From positions 1 through 20,220 of the forward strand of contig CAKSLF010000022.1 in NCBI GenBank assembly GCA_934466455.1: a DNA stretch of 20,220 nucleotides, written 5' to 3'. The position numbers were made by a program, and so were the translations under genes. The notes beneath the pieces were generated by a model. It ran no database searches, was not told the origin of the DNA, and saw only the letters and a program-made list of their open reading frames with translations. Numbering within the stretch: the stretch's first letter is position 1; every line of letters starts with the position of its first letter. This document shows, piece after piece, positions 1 to 7,243 of the stretch. The DNA is from an uncultured Oscillospiraceae bacterium (GTDB taxonomy: Bacteria; Bacillota; Clostridia; Oscillospirales; Ruminococcaceae).

Positions 1-117
1 GGGGTTGTAAAACTTTTCTTTTACCGCTTTACGACTTTTCTTTTGGTTACAAAAGAAAAGGGGTAAACTGCGAAAAGCGCAAACGCTTTCGCCGGTCGGG
101 GATACAACCCCTCAGTC
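1..117. repeat. Left terminal copy of a 117-bp inverted repeat
   Basis: This stretch matches the reverse complement of 20103-20219. Positions 1-70 are identical and I count 6 mismatches over 117 bp, three of them C/T. It contains an 11-bp perfect hairpin (35-45 with 50-60, loop GTTA) and two copies of ACTTTTCTTTT. There is no transposase or credible ORF in it. It may be one copy of a genome-wide repeat at which the assembly broke, or a true flanking inverted repeat; sequence alone does not decide. Confidence 0.9.
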
Positions 118-158
118 AAAACCTACGGTTTTGACAGCTCCCCTTGCACAGGTGAGCC
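101..158 (-). repeat. Dispersed two-hairpin repeat unit, left copy
   Basis: Read on the minus strand this is GGCTC...TGTGCAAGGGGAGCTG, then a small hairpin, then GACTGAGGGGTTGTATC. The inner hairpin has arms GTCAAAACC and GGTTTTGAC (115-123 with 127-135, loop TAC). Related units sit at 19901-19957 and 20054-20118 with different inner arms. Short repeats of this type are common between genes in Oscillospirales genomes. I see no coding capacity. Confidence 0.8.
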
Positions 159-261
159 AAGAAATACACCGCAAACCCTCGCTGTGAACCCCGCACAAGG
201 GGATAAAATTTGCGCCTTTTGAAGCGGGCGGCGTGGCGGGAATTGTTTTTTGTCAAAAGCA

Positions 262-290
262 TTGCTTTTTTTGCGGGAATGTGGTAAAAT
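262..290 (+). promoter_or_regulatory. Sigma-A-type promoter of the GNAT/YoaP gene
   Basis: A -35 box TTGCTT (262-267) and a -10 box TAAAAT (285-290) are separated by exactly 17 bp. The predicted start near 297 leaves a leader of about 34 nt carrying the Shine-Dalgarno GGAGGG (318-323) before the ATG at 331. The rest of 159-261 holds nothing recognisable. Confidence 0.6.
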
Positions 291-330
291 CAAAAAAGAA
301 CAAACATTCGATTTATTGGAGGGCTGAACA

Positions 331-1074
331 ATGGCTCCCGAATTTATAAACCTTACCCCGGAAAATATCGAAAAAGAGCATCTTTGCTGCATAATCCGCA
401 GCAAAACGACCCACCCGGGAGTTGAAGCAAAGCGCAGCTGGCTTCGGGAACGGCTTGGCGAGGGGCATATTTTTCGCAAGCTTAACGAAAAAGCCACTGT
501 TTTTATCGAATATGCTCCGCTTGAAACGGCGTGGGTTCCCATTATCAGCGAAAATTATATGTATATATACTGCCTTTGGGTGCTTGGCGACAAAAAAGGC
601 ATGGGTTACGGCGATGAGCTTATGAATTATTGCATAGAGGACGCAAAGGCAAAAGGAAAATCCGGCATTTGTATGCTTGGGGCTGATAAGCAAAAGGCTT
701 GGCTTTCCGACCAGAGCTTTGCGGAAAAATTCGGCTTTGCTCCGGTTGACGAAACGGATTACGGCTATAAGCTGCTTGCCCTCTCCTTTGACGGAACAAA
801 GCCCCGGTTTGCGCCGTCGGCAAAGGCGGGAAAAATTGCCCCGAAGGAGCTTGCCGTATATTACAGCGACCAATGCCCCTATATTGCGCAAACCGTCGCA
901 TTGGTGAAGAAAACCTGTACCGAAAACGGCGTGCCGTTTTCCCTCGTCCATATAGATTCCCTTGAAAAAGCAAAAAATCTTCCCTGCGTTTTTAATAATT
1001 ACGCCGTATTTTATAAGGGGAATTTTGTAACGGTGAACCTTACCGACGCCGCCGCACTTAAAAGACTTTTGTAA
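331..1074 (+). CDS. yoaP: GNAT N-acetyltransferase with C-terminal YoaP-like domain
   Basis: 247 aa. The N-terminal half (about 1-150) is a GNAT fold: the acetyl-CoA pyrophosphate loop is visible as D87-K-K-G-M-G-Y-G94, followed by a helix. The C-terminal part (about 170-247) resembles the YoaP-like domain, thioredoxin-like in character, with a CPYI motif (Cys182-Pro-Tyr-Ile). Length and order match B. subtilis YoaP-type proteins. The substrate is unknown; acetyl transfer from acetyl-CoA to an amine is the family expectation. The start is supported by GGAGGG eight bases upstream. It is monocistronic, with its own promoter (262-290) and a bidirectional terminator (1091-1124). Family assignment is firm; the biological role is not. 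Confidence 0.85.
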   Translation: MAPEFINLTPENIEKEHLCCIIRSKTTHPGVEAKRSWLRERLGEGHIFRKLNEKATVFIEYAPLETAWVPIISENYMYIYCLWVLGDKKGMGYGDELMNYCIEDAKAKGKSGICMLGADKQKAWLSDQSFAEKFGFAPVDETDYGYKLLALSFDGTKPRFAPSAKAGKIAPKELAVYYSDQCPYIAQTVALVKKTCTENGVPFSLVHIDSLEKAKNLPCVFNNYAVFYKGNFVTVNLTDAAALKRLL

Positions 1075-1090
1075 AAATAAGCCGAAGAAA

Positions 1091-1124
1091 AACTCCGTGC
1101 TCAAAATGAGCACGGAGTTTTTTT
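1091..1124. terminator. Bidirectional intrinsic terminator (shared-stem family 1)
   Basis: A perfect 13-bp stem (1091-1103 with 1107-1119, loop AAA) contains the core CCGTGCTCA/TGAGCACGG and is followed by seven T. On the minus strand an A-rich stretch (1087-1092) gives a U-tract, so it can also end the convergent InlB-repeat gene. The same core recurs at 4162-4201 and 7413-7436. Confidence 0.9.
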
Positions 1125-1148
1125 ATGCGGAAAAAGCTTTTCAAAAAA

Positions 1149-2861
1149 TCAAAAGCTGTCGTCATCAAAGCCGGTTACCTTGGAGCTTTGGTGGTGTACG
1201 ACCCGTCTTTCAACAGTGGGTGCGGACTTTCTTCCGCCCTTGCCGCCCTTATTGCGAAGAACAAAGAACAGAACAATAATGGCTGCTATTACAAGAACAA
1301 GGGCAACAATGAGGATAATCACCCAAACGGGGATACCCGAAGAGGCTGCCGCCGCCTTGCCCATTTCCATTTTTACAAGCATTACCGGGGAGAAAGAGGA
1401 AATATCCATGGAAACTTCACTTGCGTTTATATCGGGCATAAGCTTTGCTTCAACGATTATATCCTCGTTTGCAAGGTATGCAAAGGCGGAAAGGCTGTTT
1501 ACATCGCCGATTACGGGACGGAAAACGCCGTCGCTCTCCGCAAAGGAGATATTGCCGACCTCGGACTTGCTTCCGGTTTCAACATTATAGAGATATGCCT
1601 TGCCGTCCTCCTGCATATAGTAGGAGCTTCCGGTAAATTTGCTGCGCTCGATTACATGAACAAGAGCCGCAACGGATTCCTTATAGTTGGAGGCTGCGTT
1701 TGCCTGGGTTCCGTTGAGGGTATATTTAATCGTACCCTCGGAGGAGCCTTTGTATGCTGCGCCGTCAACAAGAGCGGAAATGTCGAATGCGGCGATTGTA
1801 TCGCCGTCCGCAATAAACTTTGAGGTAACATCGTCGGCTGCGCTGTATTTATCAAGCACGGAAACGGCAAGAGCCGCTTTTCCGCCCAAATCCTCTTTAA
1901 GAGTAAACTCGATACCGGTTACGGGAATATCACCGGAGATGCTGTAAGAAAGCACGACCGGGGTGAACTCCGGAACCTCGGGGGTTACGGGAGTTTCCGG
2001 AACGGAAGAGGACGCACTTGAGGATACGGAGGACTCCGCAACGCTTGAGGAGGAGCTGCTGCTTGCGGGCTTGCTGGAGGCAGGCTTGCTGCTTGCGGGC
2101 TTGCTGGAGGCAGGCTTGCTGCTTGCCGGCTTGCTGCTTGCCGGCTTGCTGGAGGCGGGCTTGCTGCTTGTGCTGCTTGCGCTGCTTGTGGAGGAAGAAT
2201 CCTCGCCGATATGGATTCCGGTAGCCTTCCATGTTGCGGTGGCAATAAAGTCGGAGGCGGAGGTTGCTTTTATTCCTGCGGGATAAACTGTTCCTTCAAT
2301 CTCCCAACCGGCAAAGGTATAGCCCTCTCTGGTAAACTTGCATTGGTCAAGGGTAAATTCCTCGCCTTTTTTATACTGTCTTGCGTATGCGCTTCCGGTT
2401 GCTTTATCGCCGGGGCGATAGGTGCCGTTTATGTATTCCGTGCTTGTGGAGGAGGAAGTTGAGGTTCCGTTTTTCGTCCACTGGGCGGTAGCATATACCG
2501 CATACTGGTCATCACTTGTTTTGCTTGCGTCGGAGGTGCTGAAGGTATATGCAGCACCGGCGGCATAGGTTTTTCCGCCTATTCTCCAGCCGCTGAAGTA
2601 ATAGCCGGTATAAGCAAAGCCAAGGCTGCTTGCGTCCGGAAGAAGAACGCTGTTCGGTTTTTTGTGTTCGTCATCGGTATAGGCGTCCATTCTTCCGCTT
2701 TGACCTATGGTGCCCGCACCGGAGCCGGGGTCAAAATACATTGTAAATTTGCTGAACTGTTCGTTCATTTCAAATGCATATACTTCCGAAAATACGGGCA
2801 GCAGGGAGAAAACCATAACTGCCGCAAGAAGCAATGCTGAAATTCTTTTAATCGCTTTCAT
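1149..2861 (-). CDS. Secreted, membrane-anchored InlB B-repeat protein with Ser-Lys-Pro stalk
   Basis: 570 aa from ATG 2861, chosen because AAGGAGG (2872-2878) lies upstream and a signal peptide starts there; the frame is open further upstream without a ribosome site. Order: signal peptide 1-29 (basic start, hydrophobic core, VYA cleavage site); two InlB B-repeat (Flg_new-like) modules about 36-225, each with a Y-x-F-x-G-W core; a stalk of seven SKPAS units (233-267) plus Ser-rich flanks; an unrecognised beta-rich domain about 300-480; one membrane helix about 508-534; and a basic cytoplasmic tail ending in FDDDSF. There is no LPXTG, so anchoring is by the helix. Function is unknown; adhesion or display at the cell surface fits the layout. 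It is a single-gene unit between terminator 1091-1124 and an extended -10 promoter. Confidence 0.85.
   Translation of the reverse strand: MKAIKRISALLLAAVMVFSLLPVFSEVYAFEMNEQFSKFTMYFDPGSGAGTIGQSGRMDAYTDDEHKKPNSVLLPDASSLGFAYTGYYFSGWRIGGKTYAAGAAYTFSTSDASKTSDDQYAVYATAQWTKNGTSTSSSTSTEYINGTYRPGDKATGSAYARQYKKGEEFTLDQCKFTREGYTFAGWEIEGTVYPAGIKATSASDFIATATWKATGIHIGEDSSSTSSASSTSSKPASSKPASSKPASSKPASSKPASSKPASSKPASSSSSSSVAESSVSSSASSSVPETPVTPEVPEFTPVVLSYSISGDIPVTGIEFTLKEDLGGKAALAVSVLDKYSAADDVTSKFIADGDTIAAFDISALVDGAAYKGSSEGTIKYTLNGTQANAASNYKESVAALVHVIERSKFTGSSYYMQEDGKAYLYNVETGSKSEVGNISFAESDGVFRPVIGDVNSLSAFAYLANEDIIVEAKLMPDINASEVSMDISSFSPVMLVKMEMGKAAAASSGIPVWVIILIVALVLVIAAIIVLFFVLRNKGGKGGRKSAPTVERRVVHHQSSKVTGFDDDSF
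2061..2165 (-). repeat. Seven 15-bp tandem repeats encoding SKPAS
   Basis: Seven perfect-length 15-bp units, each encoding Ser-Lys-Pro-Ala-Ser inside the InlB-repeat protein. Two unit types, ending in serine codon TCC or AGC, alternate in the first four units and so make a 30-bp period. Such tracts change copy number by slippage and would alter stalk length in 5-residue steps without a frameshift. Confidence 0.95.
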
Positions 2862-2911
2862 TTTCAAAAAAACCTCCTTAAAAATAAAAAGGGATATTTC
2901 TACGATTACTA

Positions 2912-2920
2912 AGTATAGCA
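2912..2920 (-). promoter_or_regulatory. Extended -10 promoter of the InlB-repeat gene
   Basis: On the minus strand TGC-TATACT (2920-2912) forms an extended -10; no good -35 box sits 16-18 bp upstream. The predicted start near 2905 gives a leader of about 44 nt with the Shine-Dalgarno at 2872-2878. The stretch 2921-3080 holds A/T-rich sequence without a gene. Confidence 0.45.
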
Positions 2921-3103
2921 CAATCCGCAAATTTAGTTATGTAATATTTGTTAACAATGCGAAAAATATTCCGAACTCGGCTAAATTTTTTTCGGAATAC
3001 GGCTTTTTTGCGCAGGGGGTTTTGTAAAAAAATTGCTTTTTTAGTTTTTTTAATTCCCTTTTGGCGCATAATAAGGTCGGTGCTTTTATTTTGAGATGAA
3101 GTA

Positions 3104-3112
3104 TGCTAAAAT
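3104..3112 (+). promoter_or_regulatory. Extended -10 promoter of the PdaA-like gene
   Basis: TGC-TAAAAT at 3104-3112 forms an extended -10. The expected -35 position (3084-3089, TTTTAT) is a poor match. The leader begins near 3119 and contains an imperfect hairpin (3118-3155). A sporulation-type promoter was not recognised, but I cannot exclude one. Confidence 0.4.
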
Positions 3113-3117
3113 AAAGT

Positions 3118-3155
3118 CGAAAAAAGGCTTCGAAGCAAAAGCAGCTTTTTTTTCG
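3118..3155 (+). other. Leader hairpin in front of the PdaA-like gene
   Basis: CGAAAAAAG...GCT (3118-3129) can pair with AGC-T8-CG (3143-3155) with one bulge; the loop holds a small GCTTCGAAGC palindrome. The structure ends directly against the Shine-Dalgarno GGAAAGGA (3155-3162). The U-run is the 3' arm, so it is not a classical terminator. It could affect translation start. Confidence 0.35.
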
Positions 3156-3174
3156 GAAAGGAACGGTGCATAAG

Positions 3175-4152
3175 ATGAAAAAACTGATTTCCGCAGGGCT
3201 TTCCCTGCTTATTGTTCTCTCGGTATTTTCCGGCTGTCAAAAAAACAGGGGCGAAAGCGGAAACGGCTCCCAAAGCGGGGTCGTTTCCGGCGAAAGCAGC
3301 CTTGCTCCTGTTGAGATAACCCCGATTGAGCCTTCCTCCGCACCGGAGGAAAGCTCCGAGCCGGAGCCGGAAAGCGACCCCGCAATCGCCCCATATAACC
3401 CGGAAAACGAGATCGCCAAAAAGGACGAGCTTTCTGCCGAATTTGAATATCTTGCCGGGCTTAAAACGGAGCAGGTGCCGTGGGGACCGGGCAAAAACTT
3501 TGACGACGACGGAAAGCCCACGGCATGCCGTCTTCTTCAGGCGGAATACGGAAAATATTCCGCCGATTTTGTAAGAACAGGCGATGAATTCGACAAAAAG
3601 GTCTATCTCACCTTTGACGAAGGCTATGAAAACGGCTATACCTCCGCAATCCTTGATACGCTTAAAGAAAAAGGCGTTTCCGCCGTTTTCTTTATCACTC
3701 TGCCCTATGCAAAAAGCGAGCCGGAGCTTGTTAAGCGCATGATAGACGAGGGACATATCGTCGGCAACCATACCTCAAAGCACCCGAACATGACCACGAT
3801 TTCCCCGGAGGAGGGCTATGACAATGTAGCCGACCTGCACAATTATGTGAAAGAAAATTTTGATTACGAAATGTATCTTTTCCGCTTTCCGGAGGGTGCT
3901 TTTTCCGAACAGAACCTTGCTCTTCTCCAAAAGCTTGGTTACCGAAGCGTTTTTTGGAGCTTTGCATACAAGGATTGGGATCCGAATAACCAGTATGAGG
4001 AAAGCGTTGCTTTTGATAAGGTGACGGCAAGCCTCCACAGCGGCGAGATTTTTTTGCTCCACGCCGTTTCAAAAACAAACGCAGCCATCCTCGGCGATGT
4101 AATCGACTATGTTCGGAACGAGGGATATTCCTTCGAGCGGTACGAGCAATAA
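3175..4152 (+). CDS. pdaA: PdaA-like polysaccharide deacetylase (muramic delta-lactam type), lipoprotein
   Basis: 325 aa from ATG 3175; AGGA at 3159-3162 fits this start better than the in-frame GTG at 3166. The signal peptide has lipobox FSGC (lipid Cys21). An acidic Ser/Pro/Glu linker spans about 24-80, then a NodB domain of the PdaA type covers about 100-325. Motif 1 is TFD148-E149-GYENGYT, motif 2 is H199-TSK-H203, motif 3 is R237-FPEG241 and the C-terminal motif is LLH296. The GYENGYT sequence is characteristic of PdaA, which removes acetyl groups from N-acetylmuramic acid on the way to delta-lactam in spore cortex. A lipid anchor and acidic linker would place it outside the membrane. 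Glu149 replaces the usual Asp or Asn. It has a single-gene layout. Deacetylase is firm; cortex role is by family. Confidence 0.85.
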   Translation: MKKLISAGLSLLIVLSVFSGCQKNRGESGNGSQSGVVSGESSLAPVEITPIEPSSAPEESSEPEPESDPAIAPYNPENEIAKKDELSAEFEYLAGLKTEQVPWGPGKNFDDDGKPTACRLLQAEYGKYSADFVRTGDEFDKKVYLTFDEGYENGYTSAILDTLKEKGVSAVFFITLPYAKSEPELVKRMIDEGHIVGNHTSKHPNMTTISPEEGYDNVADLHNYVKENFDYEMYLFRFPEGAFSEQNLALLQKLGYRSVFWSFAYKDWDPNNQYEESVAFDKVTASLHSGEIFLLHAVSKTNAAILGDVIDYVRNEGYSFERYEQ

Positions 4153-4161
4153 TTTCCCGCC

Positions 4162-4201
4162 AAAAAGAGCCGTGCTCAAGATTGAGCACGGCTCTTTTTT
4201 T
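4162..4201. terminator. Bidirectional intrinsic terminator between pdaA and brnQ (shared-stem family 1)
   Basis: AAAAAGAGCCGTGCTCAA (4162-4179) pairs with 4182-4199 almost without a loop, and a run of seven T follows on plus; the leading A5 gives a U-tract on minus. It serves the two convergent genes. The core CCGTGCTCA/TGAGCACGG is the same as at 1091-1124 and 7413-7436. Confidence 0.9.
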
Positions 4202-4231
4202 GTTGAGCACGCCGCCCTCTGCAAAGCAGCT

Positions 4232-5590
4232 TTAGGCGGGGCGTTTTTTCTTCCGGAAAAAGCGCAGGCAAAGCCCGATTAAAAGCCCCGCAGCCGCAGG
4301 AGCAAGCCAGCCCAAGCCTATATCCGAAAAAGGCAGGATTTTTCCGACGGCGGAAATCGCACCCTCAAGATGCAGAGCGGTTTTTACATGGTCCGGCAGA
4401 GCATACAGCAGGTCATAAACCGCAGCCGCAAGGGTAAAGCCCATTACGCAGACGGAAACGGCACGGTCGTTTTCGTAAAATTTTCCGAAAAGGGAAAGGA
4501 AAATAAGCACTATTGCCGGAGGATAAAGGAACATCAGCACGGGAACGGAATATTCGATAATCGTGCTTAAACCGAGGTTTGAAAACAACAGCGAAACTCC
4601 GGAAAAAATAACCGCCCATGCACGGTATTTCGGTCCTTTCGGAAACAGGGCGGAAAAGGTTTCCGAACAGCTTGTAACAAGCCCGACGGCGGTTTTTAAG
4701 CAGGCAAGCGTTACCGTTGCCGCAAGGACAAAAAGCCCCGCATTCCCGAGATAATGCCTTGCAATCTGCGCAAGGGCAATTCCGCCGTTTGCGGACGCCT
4801 CAAAAATCCCCCTGCTCTGCGCACCGACAAGGGCGATTGCCGCATAGATAACGCCCATAAAAAGGCAGCTAAAAATTCCCGCACGGACGGTGCTTGCGGC
4901 AACGGCATCCGGTTCTTCAACCCCAAGCCTGCGGATCACCCGAACAACGATTATTCCGAAGGCGAGGCTTGCAAGAACATCCATTGTGTTATATCCCTCC
5001 AAAAAGCCGGTGAAAAAGGGATTTTCCGCATAGCCGCCCATAGGCGCAAGGTCGGAAATATTTCCTGCGGGATTTGAAAGAGCGGTAAATACCAGTATTC
5101 CGAGGAATACAAGAAAGCACGGATTAAGGATTTTTCCTACCCATGTAAGAATTTTTCCCGGACAAAGGGAAAAAAGCAGCGTTGCGGCAAAAAACGCCAA
5201 TGTAAAGCCAAAAAGCCAAAGCGAAAGATTTCCGCCCTCCGGAATAACCTGTTCCAGCCCGACGGTAAACGAAACCGTTGCACAGCGGGGAATCGCAAAG
5301 AACGGACCTATGGTAAGATAAAGCACGCAGGTAAAAAACATTCCGAAAGGGCGGCTTATTCTGCCGCTGAGATGAAAAAGCCCCTCGCTTTTTGAAATGC
5401 CGAGGGCGGCAACCCCAAGAAGCGGAAGCCCCACGCCGGTTATAAGCAAGCCGGGAAGTGCCTTCCAAAGTGCGCCTCCCGCAAGCTGACCGAGATGCAC
5501 CGGGAAAATAAGGTTGCCCGCACCGAAGAGCATACCGAAAAGCATACTCGCCACATAAACATATTCCTTAAAACAAAGCCGCCGCTTCAT
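4232..5590 (-). CDS. brnQ: Branched-chain amino acid transport carrier BrnQ (LIVCS family)
   Basis: 452 aa from ATG 5590, chosen for the upstream GGAGGA (5602-5607); the open frame extends to 5656 without support. It is an integral membrane protein with about 12 hydrophobic segments. The N-terminal region with FGAGNLIFPVHLG (about 22-34) and the segment GPFFAIPRCATVSF are typical of BrnQ, the cation-coupled symporter for leucine, isoleucine and valine. Length is normal for the family, and the end is a short basic tail. It is transcribed alone, divergent from the DUF1294 unit, with a promoter at 5627-5656 and a shared terminator with pdaA. The leader is only about 30 nt, which leaves no room for a T-box. 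Confidence 0.93.
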   Translation of the reverse strand: MKRRLCFKEYVYVASMLFGMLFGAGNLIFPVHLGQLAGGALWKALPGLLITGVGLPLLGVAALGISKSEGLFHLSGRISRPFGMFFTCVLYLTIGPFFAIPRCATVSFTVGLEQVIPEGGNLSLWLFGFTLAFFAATLLFSLCPGKILTWVGKILNPCFLVFLGILVFTALSNPAGNISDLAPMGGYAENPFFTGFLEGYNTMDVLASLAFGIIVVRVIRRLGVEEPDAVAASTVRAGIFSCLFMGVIYAAIALVGAQSRGIFEASANGGIALAQIARHYLGNAGLFVLAATVTLACLKTAVGLVTSCSETFSALFPKGPKYRAWAVIFSGVSLLFSNLGLSTIIEYSVPVLMFLYPPAIVLIFLSLFGKFYENDRAVSVCVMGFTLAAAVYDLLYALPDHVKTALHLEGAISAVGKILPFSDIGLGWLAPAAAGLLIGLCLRFFRKKKRPA

Positions 5591-5626
5591 AAAAAAAACA
5601 TCCTCCGCTCCGAAAAAATTTTTATA

Positions 5627-5656
5627 AGCATACCACAGTGCAAAGCGCGCCGTCAA
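5627..5656 (-). promoter_or_regulatory. Promoter of brnQ
   Basis: On the minus strand TTGACG (5656-5651), 18 bp spacer, TATGCT (5632-5627). Transcription would start near 5620, leaving about 30 nt before the ATG at 5590. An alternative -10, TTATAA, lies three bases further downstream behind TGC. Confidence 0.5.
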
Positions 5657-5713
5657 TAGAAAAACGCAATTTTCCGCTTTTAATTGTTAAAACAGCAAAA
5701 ACCGTTCTTTTGC

Positions 5714-5742
5714 TTGACGATTTTTGCGGTTAGTGATAGAAT
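5714..5742 (+). promoter_or_regulatory. Strong promoter of the DUF1294-rlmA-TSCPD unit
   Basis: TTGACG (5714-5719), exactly 17 bp, TAGAAT (5737-5742). This is the best consensus match on the plus strand of the window. The start is expected near 5749, only a few bases before a terminator-like hairpin (5753-5790). Confidence 0.75.
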
Positions 5743-5752
5743 TTTATAGATG

Positions 5753-5790
5753 TTTTTCGGCAAAAGCACTGCCGAAAAAAGTTTTTTTTT
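5753..5790 (+). promoter_or_regulatory. Terminator-like hairpin in the leader (possible attenuator)
   Basis: TTTTTCGGCA (5753-5762) pairs perfectly with TGCCGAAAAA (5770-5779), loop AAAGCAC, followed after two bases by nine T (5782-5790). It lies between the promoter and the DUF1294 start codon, so it may stop transcripts early. Half the stem is A-U, so strength is uncertain, and no antiterminator partner is obvious. Confidence 0.5.
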
Positions 5791-5807
5791 GACGAACGGG
5801 TGTTTTT

Positions 5808-6083
5808 ATGGAAGAACGCATTGCGGCTATATACTACATAATTATTAACATAGCTGCGGCGGCAGCCTTTTTTATGGACAAGCAGTTTGCAAAAAAGCAC
5901 CTTTGGCGGATTCCGGAGGCTTTTTTGCTGTTCCTCGCATTCATCGGCGGAGGCGTTGGGGCTTTTCTTTCCATGGTTGCCTTTCGCCACAAAACAAAGC
6001 ATATTAAATTTGTTGTTCTTGTTCCGGCATTTATACTTTTGCACCTTGCCCTTTGGTATTTTTACGGAGAAAGGATTTTTTGA
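5808..6083 (+). CDS. DUF1294 small membrane protein
   Basis: 91 aa. Three hydrophobic segments (about 6-22, 37-57, 67-84) and the family pattern DKQFAKK, WRIPE, GGGVGAF, FRHKTKH identify a DUF1294 protein. The function of this family is not known. The conserved charged stretch between segments 2 and 3 presumably faces one side of the membrane. The ATG at 5808 has only a weak upstream GGGTG and no proper Shine-Dalgarno, which is unusual next to its neighbours. It is first in a tight three-gene unit: its stop is 6 nt before rlmA. A leader hairpin precedes it. Confidence 0.85.
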   Translation: MEERIAAIYYIIINIAAAAAFFMDKQFAKKHLWRIPEAFLLFLAFIGGGVGAFLSMVAFRHKTKHIKFVVLVPAFILLHLALWYFYGERIF

Positions 6084-6089
6084 GCCGTT

Positions 6090-6917
6090 ATGAGTCTTTT
6101 TATCTGTCCGATTTGTAAAAAACCGCTTTATAAAGAGGAAAAACGTTTTTTTTGCGAAAACGGACACAGCTTTGACCTTTCCGCCGAGGGATATGTTCAC
6201 CTTCTTCCGGCAAACAAAATGAATTCAAAAATTCCCGGCGACAGCGCAGCCATGGCTGCCGCCCGTTCCGCTTTTTTGAACAAAGGGTTCTATTCCCCGC
6301 TTATGGAGGCTTTGTGTGAAGAGCTGCTTTTGCTTTTTCCGTCGGGGGGCGAAACGGTGCTCGACTGCGGCTGCGGCGAGGGATATTATACCGCCGGGAT
6401 ATATGATTTTTTGTGTTCAAAAAACGCAGCCCCGGTTATGGCGGGGATCGACATAAGCCGCCCATCGGTAAAGCGGGCGGCAAAGCGCAGCAAAAATATT
6501 GAATTTGCGGTGGCTTCCGTCTTTGATCTGCCCGTTGAGCACGAAAGCATTGACGCCGTGCTCAATGTGTTCAGCCCCTTTTGCCGGGAGGAATATCTTC
6601 GGGTGCTGAAGCCCGGCGGGTACTACATCTATGTTGTTCCGGGGGCACGCCATCTTTGGCAGCTGAAGGCTGCAATCTACGATAAGCCCTATGAAAACAA
6701 AGAGGAGGACATTGCCTATCCCGGTTTTGAGCACCGGGAAACAAGGCGGTTGCGCTTTGTTATGGACCTTGAGCACCGAGAGGACATAGCCGCACTTTTT
6801 CAGATGACTCCGTATTACTGGAAAACCTCCGCAAAGGGTGCGGAAAAGCTTAACGGCGTTGAAAAGCTTGCCGCCGAGGCAGCTTTTGACATACATATTT
6901 ATCAGAAGGAGCGATAA
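6090..6917 (+). CDS. rlmA: 23S rRNA (guanine-N1)-methyltransferase, RlmA family
   Basis: 275 aa, the usual family length. It starts with a zinc-ribbon (Cys6-x2-Cys9 ... Cys22-x3-His26), followed by GDSAAMAAARSAFLNKGFY, the linker typical of RlmA, then a Rossmann methyltransferase domain with SAM motif I VLDCGCGEGYY (90-100) and acidic motif II GIDIS. Family members transfer methyl from SAM to a guanine in 23S rRNA helix 35 (G745 or G748 by E. coli numbering); the Gram-positive RlmA-II branch influences tylosin susceptibility. Which base is modified here cannot be read from sequence. It lies 6 nt after the DUF1294 gene; the Shine-Dalgarno of the next gene is inside its last codons. Confidence 0.9.
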   Translation: MSLFICPICKKPLYKEEKRFFCENGHSFDLSAEGYVHLLPANKMNSKIPGDSAAMAAARSAFLNKGFYSPLMEALCEELLLLFPSGGETVLDCGCGEGYYTAGIYDFLCSKNAAPVMAGIDISRPSVKRAAKRSKNIEFAVASVFDLPVEHESIDAVLNVFSPFCREEYLRVLKPGGYYIYVVPGARHLWQLKAAIYDKPYENKEEDIAYPGFEHRETRRLRFVMDLEHREDIAALFQMTPYYWKTSAKGAEKLNGVEKLAAEAAFDIHIYQKER

Positions 6918-6919
6918 AA

Positions 6920-7174
6920 ATGCACTACGAATACAAAACCCACGGAACCTGCTCTTCCAAAATCACCTTTGACCTTAACGATGACGGAACGATACACAAC
7001 ATCGTTTTTACCGGCGGCTGCCCCGGAAACCTTGCCGCAATCCCGAAAATCCTTGAGGGCTGGAACGCCGACGATGTTGTAAGCCGTCTTTCCGGAAACG
7101 ACTGCCGCGGAAGAGGAACCTCCTGCGCAGACCAGCTTGCAAAGGCTATTGTTGAAGCAAAAAAATCAATGTGA
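6920..7174 (+). CDS. Small TSCPD-domain protein (TIGR03905 type)
   Basis: 84 aa. It has the small TSCPD fold with four conserved cysteines, Cys11, Cys34 (GGCPGN), Cys62 (NDCRGRG) and Cys69 (TSCADQ). The same domain closes vitamin B12-dependent ribonucleotide reductases, but stand-alone forms have no established function. Metal or redox binding through the cysteines is a reasonable inference. It begins 2 nt after the rlmA stop, with AAGGAG (6906-6911) inside rlmA, so translation is probably coupled. It is the last gene of the unit, followed by a strong terminator. Confidence 0.9.
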   Translation: MHYEYKTHGTCSSKITFDLNDDGTIHNIVFTGGCPGNLAAIPKILEGWNADDVVSRLSGNDCRGRGTSCADQLAKAIVEAKKSM

Positions 7175-7185
7175 TTTTTCGGAAG

Positions 7186-7223
7186 AAAAAATGCTCTCCG
7201 CCCGCAGGCGGAGAGCGTTTTTT
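7186..7223 (+). terminator. Intrinsic terminator after the TSCPD gene
   Basis: GCTCTCCGCC (7193-7202) pairs with GGCGGAGAGC (7207-7216), loop CGCA, extended by A6/T6 with one T-G pair between, and followed by T6. It is a strong terminator on plus and could also work on minus. Confidence 0.92.
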
Positions 7224-7243
7224 ATAGGGCGGGGGTTGCCCGC

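Noticed and set aside
1..117. Insertion sequence end
   Set aside because: No transposase gene or target duplication in the window supports an IS; kept only as inverted repeat.
2061..2165. CRISPR-like regular repeat
   Set aside because: Units of 15 bp are contiguous, in frame and encode SKPAS; there are no spacers and no cas genes.
5591..5626. T-box or amino-acid riboswitch before brnQ
   Set aside because: The leader predicted from the promoter is about 30 nt, far too short, and no T-box sequence is present.
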